From Gammaproteobacteria bacterium (GTDB taxonomy: Bacteria > Pseudomonadota > Gammaproteobacteria > Steroidobacterales > Woeseiaceae): a stretch of 7,004 bases of DNA. The notes under the pieces were generated by a model that saw only the letters and a list, made by a program, of their open reading frames with translations, was not told where the DNA came from and did no database searches. The stretch lies in the NCBI GenBank assembly GCA_029881015.1, contig JAOUNK010000177.1, positions 1-7,004 on the forward strand. The letters run 5' to 3'. Made by a program: the position numbers and the translations under genes. This document shows positions 1 through 5,724 of this stretch, one piece after another; position 1 is the first letter of the stretch, and every line of letters begins with the position of its first letter.

Positions 1-507
1 ATCTTTGCGTTTGCGATCCTTGTAGTTGGCAAGGGACAGGCGCCAGAGTATGTCGAGCGTTGCGTAGCCGATAATGGCGGCCGCGAGCCCGAGCAACACA
101 CTGCCAAGCAACATCGGCTGCCAGATGTGGACGAAGGTGCCTGTCATCCATTCCCAGGTCAGATCGAACTCCACGTCCATCGGTGGGCTACCGAGTATGG
201 CGCGGCCGAACTGGTACGTGCCGGGGAAGATCACGAACATGGTTGCGGGATTATTCACCCAGGTCGCCGCCGCGGCGACGGGAATATTGACGCGCAGCGC
301 GAGAGCCGCCAGCGCCGCTACCAGCGTATGACCCGGAATGGGCATGAACGCGATAAATAGCCCGAGGGCAAACGCGGGAACCACCCAGCGGCGGCGAACG
401 CCCCACAAACGGTGATCGTGCAACATGTGCTGGAACGGTGACATGAACCACTGTTTCGCGATGCGGCTGCGTTTGAAGGCGAATTTCTTAAAAACGCGTC
501 TGGGCAT
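1..507 (-). CDS. DUF2062 family membrane protein, C-terminus cut by window edge
   Basis: The minus strand is open from an ATG at 507 to the window edge, giving 169 residues without a stop, so the C-terminus is missing (probably by only a few residues, because the frame already ends in a charged, basic tail NYKDRKRKD). The N-terminus is basic (MPRRVFKKFAFKRSR). A hydrophobic region follows at about 41-70 with the family-like motif FMPIPGH (54-60), then WVNNPATM (83-90) and PGTYQFGRAIL (95-105), and a second long hydrophobic stretch at about 121-145. These are the hallmarks of the DUF2062 family of small inner-membrane proteins, which are commonly encoded next to comEC in gammaproteobacteria. 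The molecular function is unknown. An in-frame stop lies seven codons upstream (526-528), and 507 is the only ATG after it, so the start is well fixed although no good Shine-Dalgarno is visible. Confidence 0.88.
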   Translation of the reverse strand, partial: MPRRVFKKFAFKRSRIAKQWFMSPFQHMLHDHRLWGVRRRWVVPAFALGLFIAFMPIPGHTLVAALAALALRVNIPVAAAATWVNNPATMFVIFPGTYQFGRAILGSPPMDVEFDLTWEWMTGTFVHIWQPMLLGSVLLGLAAAIIGYATLDILWRLSLANYKDRKRKD

Positions 508-513
508 TCCGGC

Positions 514-2835
514 GTGTCCGGGGTCTTATGGAAGCGGCTGACGCGCCAGGTCACAGCCGTGATAAGGCCCTGTCTCCTGCTCCTGGTGGGTGGTCTGGCG
601 GCGCAGCATAGCACGCTGCTATTACCGTCGGACCCATCCCGACTCTTGTTGGTTGCATCTTTGTGCGCGCTCGTATTGCGGCGCGGACGCGCCGTCGCAT
701 GGTTCCTCGTGGGCGTCTCGCTGTTCATGCTGGCAGCCGGCGACGTCATGAGCCAACGCCTGCAGGCGGACTACCAGGGCGACAGCATGCTGACCCGCGT
801 GCGCATCAGTGACTTTCCGAAGCTTGTCGGGGAGTCCGTTGTCCTGCTCGTCGAGCCCATCGAGGATCATCGACTTCCGCCACGCTCACGAGTCACCTGG
901 TTCGAGCCGCCGCACATCCCTGCGATCGGGGAGGTCTGGGAGCTCGAGTTGCGGTTGCGGCGCCCGCGTGGCAACAGCAACCCTGGCGTTTTCGACTACG
1001 AATCGTGGCTGTTTCGAGAAAAGCTGCACGCAACAGGCTACGTCGTGGGTAGTAAACGAAATCGCCTGCTTTGGTCCGGTACCGCATCATGGGCCGATCG
1101 CTTTCGTAGCCGTTTTGCCGAACGCGCGCAGGTTGCGGCGAGATCCGCGGATACGGCGGCCGTACTGGCGGCCGTGGGCGTCGGCTTACGCCACGACGTG
1201 ACCCGCGAGCAGTGGGACCTGTTTGCGATCACGGGTACCAGTCACCTCATGGCGATCTCGGGCCTGCATGTTGGGCTGGCCGCCCTGGCTGCATTTCTTG
1301 TCGCCCACCTGCTGCTAGGCATGCTCCCCGGAATTCGAAACGCCTACAGCGTGGCTCTCGTCACCGGCACGGTTCTGGCGCTGACCTACGCCGCCCTGTC
1401 GGGTTTCGGCGTGCCCGCGAGGCGCGCCGTCGTGATGTTGGCGGTGGCGGCACTCTCGATTACCCGTCAACGCATGGTGGACCCGCTGGCTGCCGTGTCG
1501 CTGGCCGCCGGCGTGGTCTTTGTTTTCGATCCCGTTGCTACCCTGAAACCGGGCTTTCACCTGTCGTTTGCCGCGGTTCTCGCGCTGCTATGGCTGGCGA
1601 GACGGGGTGGCGGTGCCTCCCGGCGACCGCGCTGGCTGGACGCCCCTCGCCAACTGATCGTCATGCAGGTGTTCCTGTTCTTCGGCCTTGTACCGCTGAC
1701 GGCGCTGGTCTTTCAACGCTTCACAATCCTTGCCACGCCCGTCAACCTGGTTGCCGTGCCGCTGTTCAGCCTCGTCACCGTACCGGCGACACTGGCGGCG
1801 CTGGTCGCCAGTGCATTGTCGGAGCCGGCGTCCGTGGTACTGCTGAGGATTGCGGCTCGAAGCGTCGATGCGGTCGCCTGGTACATGGAGAAGATGGCGA
1901 CGTTGCCTGCCGCCGACCTGCGGCTGGCGGCATTCGACGGCGCCAGTCTTCTCCTGCTTTGTCTGCCGCTGGCCTGGGTGCTGTTGCCGCCAGGCTGGCC
2001 CGGGCGCCGGTTGGCCTTGCTCGGCTTCGTGGCCATAGCCTGCTGGCGGCCGCCGCCGCCGCCCACGGACTGCTTCGATGCGTGGGTACTCGACGTGGGC
2101 CAGGGACTGGCGGTGGCGGTGCAGACGCATGACGAGGTACTGCTGTTCGATACCGGCATGGCGTGGCGCGGTGGTGGCAGTGCGGCCGGGCGCAGCATCG
2201 TGCCGTTCCTGCGGTCGCGAGGAATTCGCCGGGTCGACCGGCTGCTAATTTCGCACGCGGATCTCGATCACAGCGGTGGGCTGGAGGATCTTCGCCGCGA
2301 GACAACGATCGGCGTGATCATGACCGGCGAAGACGGTATCGCGCCTCGAGGCAGACCCTGCCGGGCGGGGCAACGCTGGGAGTCGTCCGGCGTAAGTTTC
2401 CGTGTCCTGCACCCGGGTAGGCATGCGCAAGGCGAAGGCAACGCCGCGTCCTGCGTGGTCAAGGTCGCCGCCGGGACGCATAGCCTGTTACTGACCGGCG
2501 ATATTGAAGCTGAGTCTGAGCGGAACTTGTTGCACAACGGAGCGACCCTCGCAAGCGACATCGTGGTGGTGCCGCATCACGGCAGCCTGACGTCTTCGAC
2601 CGTCCCATTTGTCAACTCGGCAAGGCCGGACTACGCGGTGGTGTCCGCCGGCTACGCGAATCGCTGGGGACTGCCAAAGGCGCGCGTGGTTGAGCGGTGG
2701 CAGGACGCCGGCGCCAGCGTGCTCAATACGGCCACCAGCGGCGCCGTCCATTTTCGCGTCTGTGCGGAGGGCGGGGTGGTGAGGATGACGCGTGAACGTG
2801 AGCGCCGCCACCGTTTCTGGCATGCCGCGACGTGA
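514..2835 (+). CDS. comEC: ComEC/Rec2-family DNA internalisation protein
   Basis: Inner-membrane channel that carries single-stranded DNA into the cytoplasm during natural transformation. The 773 residues show the three expected parts in order: an N-terminal hydrophobic hairpin region (about 18-75) followed by a DUF4131/OB-fold-like soluble segment (about 85-190); the polytopic Competence domain (about 215-505) with the hallmark SHLMAISGLHVGL (243-255); and a C-terminal metallo-beta-lactamase-like domain (about 522-750). That last domain contains LDVGQG (526-531), DTG (546-548), HADLDHSGG (581-589), LLLTGDIE (658-665) and PHHGS (687-691), so its metal-binding motifs look intact. Length is normal for the family. 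The chosen GTG at 514 is the first possible start after the upstream in-frame stop at 439-441. A second GTG at 559 has an AGG eight bases upstream and would still keep the first membrane segment, so the start is not certain. The gene is not frameshifted. Presence alone does not show that the organism is competent, since non-competent enterics also carry it (ycaI). Confidence 0.95.
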   Translation: MSGVLWKRLTRQVTAVIRPCLLLLVGGLAAQHSTLLLPSDPSRLLLVASLCALVLRRGRAVAWFLVGVSLFMLAAGDVMSQRLQADYQGDSMLTRVRISDFPKLVGESVVLLVEPIEDHRLPPRSRVTWFEPPHIPAIGEVWELELRLRRPRGNSNPGVFDYESWLFREKLHATGYVVGSKRNRLLWSGTASWADRFRSRFAERAQVAARSADTAAVLAAVGVGLRHDVTREQWDLFAITGTSHLMAISGLHVGLAALAAFLVAHLLLGMLPGIRNAYSVALVTGTVLALTYAALSGFGVPARRAVVMLAVAALSITRQRMVDPLAAVSLAAGVVFVFDPVATLKPGFHLSFAAVLALLWLARRGGGASRRPRWLDAPRQLIVMQVFLFFGLVPLTALVFQRFTILATPVNLVAVPLFSLVTVPATLAALVASALSEPASVVLLRIAARSVDAVAWYMEKMATLPAADLRLAAFDGASLLLLCLPLAWVLLPPGWPGRRLALLGFVAIACWRPPPPPTDCFDAWVLDVGQGLAVAVQTHDEVLLFDTGMAWRGGGSAAGRSIVPFLRSRGIRRVDRLLISHADLDHSGGLEDLRRETTIGVIMTGEDGIAPRGRPCRAGQRWESSGVSFRVLHPGRHAQGEGNAASCVVKVAAGTHSLLLTGDIEAESERNLLHNGATLASDIVVVPHHGSLTSSTVPFVNSARPDYAVVSAGYANRWGLPKARVVERWQDAGASVLNTATSGAVHFRVCAEGGVVRMTRERERRHRFWHAAT
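2050..2064 (+). repeat. CCG triplet run encoding five prolines in ComEC
   Basis: Four CCG codons followed by CCC encode Pro513-Pro517 of ComEC. They sit exactly at the junction between the last membrane segment of the Competence domain and the metallo-beta-lactamase-like domain, which begins at about residue 522. It probably acts as a rigid linker. A run of five prolines is the type of sequence that slows ribosomes and depends on EF-P. Confidence 0.7.
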
Positions 2836-2889
2836 GACCTGAGAGCACATCTATTGTATATTTCCTTTTTCCCCTTGGGTCTGGTCTTT
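2836..2889 (+). other. Pyrimidine-rich spacer between comEC and exbB
   Basis: This 54-base gap is the only intergenic space of note in the window. It contains a run of T and C at about 2861-2874 and a TATATT hexamer at 2857-2862. The TATATT resembles a sigma-70 -10 element, but I see no convincing -35 about 17 bases upstream. No hairpin followed by a T tract that would make a good terminator is visible. A GAGAG at 2841-2845 lies eight bases before a TTG at 2854 that is in frame with exbB. Confidence 0.35.
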
Positions 2890-3546
2890 ATGGTTGAAAT
2901 AGTCAAATCCGGCGGCTGGCTGATGTTGCCGATAATCCTCTGCGCGATCATTGCGATGGGGATCATCCTTGAGCGTTTCTGGACGCTGCAGCAAAAGCGG
3001 GTGATCCCTGAGGACCTGACGAGCAAGGTCTGGGGCTGGGTGAAGAAGGACCAGCTCGATCAGAAGCAAATCCAGACGCTCCACCAGGGCTCTGCGCTGG
3101 GCCAGATTCTGGCGGCGGGCCTTATCAATCGTGATCGCGACCGCGTCGTTCTCAAGGACGCAATCGAGGATACCGGCCGCCATGTCGTACACGAGCTGGA
3201 GCGATATCTCGAGACGCTTGGCACCGTTGCCGCGGTGACTCCGTTGCTCGGTCTGCTGGGTACGGTCATCGGTATGGTCAATGTGTTCAGTGCCATTACA
3301 ACGCACGGTGTCGGCAACCCGACGGTACTTGCGGGCGGTATTGCACAGGCTCTGATCACCACGGCTGCCGGCCTTACGGTCGCCATCCCGGCGCTCATCG
3401 GCTACCGCTACTATCGTTCGCGCGTCGATACCCTTGTGGTCGACATGGAGAAGGAAGCGATCAAGCTCGTGGAAGCGCTGCATCGCCGCAACGAACGCGA
3501 CAGCCAGGGCAAAGGCAAAGGCAAGCGTGATAAGGACGATGCATGA
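2890..3546 (+). CDS. exbB: ExbB/TolQ/MotA-family proton channel protein
   Basis: Inner-membrane subunit of a proton-motive-force-driven motor of the ExbB/TolQ/MotA type; it would pair with the ExbD protein encoded next. From ATG 2890 the product has 218 residues. The first membrane helix spans about 10-28 (GGWLMLPIILC start), a cytoplasmic domain follows (about 30-108), then helix 2 at about 111-135 with the family signature GLLGTVIGM (121-129), and helix 3 at about 149-172 with the small-residue pattern LITTAAGLTVAIPAL. The C-terminal tail (201-218) is highly charged, with a GKGKGK repeat. The reading frame extends back to a TTG at 2854, which would add 12 hydrophobic residues. I chose ATG 2890 because comEC-linked homologues begin near the motif EIVKSGGWLM, although ATG 2890 has only a weak GGG ten bases upstream. 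The stop overlaps the exbD start by 4 bases. It is a paralogue of the TonB-linked ExbB rather than clearly that protein itself. Confidence 0.92.
   Translation: MVEIVKSGGWLMLPIILCAIIAMGIILERFWTLQQKRVIPEDLTSKVWGWVKKDQLDQKQIQTLHQGSALGQILAAGLINRDRDRVVLKDAIEDTGRHVVHELERYLETLGTVAAVTPLLGLLGTVIGMVNVFSAITTHGVGNPTVLAGGIAQALITTAAGLTVAIPALIGYRYYRSRVDTLVVDMEKEAIKLVEALHRRNERDSQGKGKGKRDKDDA
3508..3525 (+). repeat. Three tandem GGCAAR hexamers in the exbB 3' end
   Basis: GGCAAA, GGCAAA and GGCAAG stand in tandem and in frame, coding for Gly-Lys three times (residues 207-212) in the basic cytoplasmic tail of the ExbB-like protein. Each unit is 6 bases, so gain or loss of a copy would keep the frame. It is probably low-complexity tail variation. 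Confidence 0.75.
3531..3536 (+). promoter_or_regulatory. Ribosome binding site of exbD
   Basis: TAAGGA lies within the last codons of exbB, six bases before the ATG at 3543. It is the best Shine-Dalgarno sequence in the window and fixes the exbD start. Confidence 0.75.
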
Positions 3547-3965
3547 AGCTTAGCCTGCGGCAACGTACGCAGCCCGAGGTAAACCTGACGTCGCTTATCG
3601 ACGTGGTGCTCCTGTTGCTCGTGTTTTTCATGGTCTCGACCAGTTTCGTCAAACAGTCGCAAATCTCGATCCAGCTGCCTGAAGCCGACAGTTTATCGGT
3701 GGTCGAGGAGACACCGCAGCAAATCGACGTCATGATCACGGCGACCGGTACCTACCTGGTCAACGGCCGGGAACTGATCAACAACCGCGCCGAAACCATC
3801 CGCAATGCGCTCCAGAAAGTCTCTTCCGGCAATAACAAGTTGCCGCTGACGATCAGCGCGGACGCAAATGCCAAACACCAGGATGTCGTAACAGCGATGG
3901 ATGTCGCTGGTCGCCTCGGCTTCACCCGGATCAGTATCGCCACGGTCAACGACCCGGTTGAGTGA
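3543..3965 (+). CDS. exbD: ExbD/TolR-family biopolymer transport protein
   Basis: Partner of the preceding ExbB-like channel: a single-pass inner-membrane protein whose transmembrane aspartate carries protons and whose periplasmic domain transmits force. The 140-residue product (normal family length) has a short cytoplasmic N-terminus with the conserved PEVNLTSLIDVV (11-22). One membrane helix at about 18-36 contains Asp20, the position of the essential proton-carrying aspartate in ExbD/TolR, followed by a periplasmic domain at about 40-140 with the typical ending ISADANAKHQDVVTAMD (104-120). Start ATG 3543 overlaps the exbB stop as ATGA and has a TAAGGA ribosome site at good distance, indicating translational coupling. 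No TonB, TolA or other force-transmitting partner is encoded nearby, so which machine it powers cannot be read from this window. Confidence 0.93.
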   Translation: MKLSLRQRTQPEVNLTSLIDVVLLLLVFFMVSTSFVKQSQISIQLPEADSLSVVEETPQQIDVMITATGTYLVNGRELINNRAETIRNALQKVSSGNNKLPLTISADANAKHQDVVTAMDVAGRLGFTRISIATVNDPVE

Positions 3966-3966
3966 T

Positions 3967-5724
3967 GTGAGCAAGCCCATCGATTCCCAGGTCAAGGTCG
4001 TCTACGGCCGCTTGTGGCGATACGTGACGCCGCACAAACTGGTCGGCTTTATTGCCTTCGCGGCGATGATCATGACCGCGCTGGTCGAGGCGCAGCTTCT
4101 GACGTTGCTGAAACCGCTGACCGATGAAGTGCTGGTTGCCAAGCAACTCGAGACCCACCGCTGGATTCCCTACGCGTTCTTTGCGGTCTTCATCCTGCGC
4201 GGCCTGGCCGGGCTTGCGACCGAGGCCTCACTCGGCTGGATTGGCAGGCAGGTCATCAGCGACCTGCGGCAGCAGGTCTTCGGAAAACTGCTCACGATTC
4301 CAACCCGGTTTTTTGACAGCCAGGCAGCGGGCCCGTTGCTGTCGCGCATGTCCTACAATGTCGAGATGGTTGCCGAGTCGGTTACCAGTGTCGTAACGAT
4401 TGCCGTCCGCGACGTCATTACGGTGTTTGTCGCGTTCGCCGTGATGATCTACCAGAGTCCACGGCTGACGGTTTTCGTCGCCATTCTATTTCCCGTCGTT
4501 GCAGTGCTCATCCGCCTGCTGGGCGTCGCGTTCCGGCGCTACAGCAGCCGAATCCAGGATAGTGTCGGTGCAGTAACCCAGGTTACCGACGAGGTCGTTC
4601 GGGGCAACTGGGTCGTCAAGGCGTTCGGCGGCTACGACTACGAGCGAGAGCGTTTCAACCACTCCGACAATCTGAACCGAAAGCAAAACCTGAAGCTGAT
4701 TAACGTGCGTGCGCTGGGGGTCGCGGCGACGCAGATCATCTTTGGTTTCGGCATTGCGCTCGTGATCTATTTCGCGGCGCGCGACTCCCTGCAGAACGAC
4801 CTGTCCGCCGGTCAGTTCATAGTGTTTTTCTCGGCGATGATGTGGATGCTGCAACCCGTGCGCAGAATCACCAACGTCAACGCGACCTTACAGCGCGGCG
4901 TTGCCGGCGCCGACAGCCTGTTCCAGATCATCGACGAAGAGGACGAAGTCGATTCGGGTAAGCTCGTAAAGGATCGCGTCAAGGGCGACGTGTTGTTCGA
5001 CCACGTGAGCTTCTCCTACGATGGCGACGGTGGACCGGTATTGAACGATATTCGTATCGAGATTCCGGCCGGCTCCACGCTGGCGATTGTGGGGCATTCC
5101 GGTAGTGGCAAGTCGACCCTGGCCAGCCTTCTGCCTCGCTTCTACGACGTCGAGTCCGGCGTGATCCGACTTGATGGCATCGCGCTGTCCGAATACACGC
5201 TCGCAAGCCTCAGAAACAATATCAGCGTCGTTAGCCAGGATGTCACGCTCTTCAATGATTCCATCCGGGCAAACCTGACGTATGGCGGCGACTACACCGA
5301 GGAAGAAGTGATTGCGGCAGCGGAAGCGGCGCACGTCATGGACTTCGTCCGCGAACTGCCGCACGGACTCGATACCGCGGTTGGCGAGCGCGGCTCCCTG
5401 TTGTCGGGTGGTCAGCGGCAGCGCATCGCGATCGGCCGTGCGCTGCTCAAGAACGCGCCCGTGCTGATTCTCGACGAGGCCACGTCGGCGCTCGATTCCC
5501 ACTCGGAGCGCCATATCCAGGATGCGTTGAATGCGTTGATGAAAGACCGCACGACCCTGGTCATTGCGCATCGATTGTCGACGGTCGAAAAGGCGGATCG
5601 GATTATCGTTCTCGACGCGGGACGAATCGTCGAGGCCGGAACACACGCCGAACTCCTGGCGCAGAATGGTCATTATGCCGGGTTGTATCGCATGCAATTC
5701 AGTGACGAGAAACAGGACGAGTGA
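3967..5724 (+). CDS. msbA: Lipid A export ABC transporter MsbA (permease/ATPase fusion)
   Basis: Homodimeric ABC half-transporter that flips core-lipid A from the inner to the outer leaflet of the inner membrane. From GTG 3967 it has 585 residues, close to E. coli MsbA (582). The membrane domain has six helices at about 25-47, 67-84, 140-161, 165-187, 250-271 and 281-297. The nucleotide-binding domain (about 338-585) shows Walker A GHSGSGKST with Lys382, Q-loop SQDVTLFND, signature LSGGQ (479-483), Walker B LILDEATSALDS with catalytic Glu504, and H-loop His535. Walker A lysine is also residue 382 in E. coli MsbA, which supports this start. Arg78 and Arg148 fall at positions described as lipid A phosphate contacts in E. 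coli, with Arg299 replacing Lys299. The frame is open back to an ATG at 3901 inside exbD, and a TTG at 3958 is possible, but both would overlap exbD. GTG 3967 begins one base after the exbD stop. Position next to lpxK fits the role. Confidence 0.95.
   Translation: MSKPIDSQVKVVYGRLWRYVTPHKLVGFIAFAAMIMTALVEAQLLTLLKPLTDEVLVAKQLETHRWIPYAFFAVFILRGLAGLATEASLGWIGRQVISDLRQQVFGKLLTIPTRFFDSQAAGPLLSRMSYNVEMVAESVTSVVTIAVRDVITVFVAFAVMIYQSPRLTVFVAILFPVVAVLIRLLGVAFRRYSSRIQDSVGAVTQVTDEVVRGNWVVKAFGGYDYERERFNHSDNLNRKQNLKLINVRALGVAATQIIFGFGIALVIYFAARDSLQNDLSAGQFIVFFSAMMWMLQPVRRITNVNATLQRGVAGADSLFQIIDEEDEVDSGKLVKDRVKGDVLFDHVSFSYDGDGGPVLNDIRIEIPAGSTLAIVGHSGSGKSTLASLLPRFYDVESGVIRLDGIALSEYTLASLRNNISVVSQDVTLFNDSIRANLTYGGDYTEEEVIAAAEAAHVMDFVRELPHGLDTAVGERGSLLSGGQRQRIAIGRALLKNAPVLILDEATSALDSHSERHIQDALNALMKDRTTLVIAHRLSTVEKADRIIVLDAGRIVEAGTHAELLAQNGHYAGLYRMQFSDEKQDE
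5714..5717 (+). promoter_or_regulatory. Possible ribosome binding site of lpxK
   Basis: AGGA lies in the last codons of msbA, only three bases before the GTG at 5721. The spacing is shorter than ideal, so translation of lpxK may rely mainly on coupling with msbA termination. Confidence 0.4.

Noticed and set aside
74..360. Two short plus-strand open frames (85 and 77 codons) near the left edge
   Set aside because: They are antisense to the DUF2062 gene, whose motifs and membrane segments are clear on the minus strand.
1212..2132. A 306-codon open frame on the plus strand inside comEC in another frame
   Set aside because: Its product is an Arg/Gly/Ala/Cys-rich low-complexity reading with no motif, while the comEC frame through the same bases shows clear conserved motifs. 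High GC explains the lack of stops.
1588..2305. Three overlapping minus-strand open frames of 161 to 180 codons opposite comEC
   Set aside because: They are mutually overlapping antisense shadows with no motifs or ribosome sites.
2857..2862. TATATT as a sigma-70 -10 element for the exbB-kdsB operon
   Set aside because: No acceptable -35 hexamer is found at 16-18 bases upstream, so I list it only as a note within the spacer and not as a promoter.
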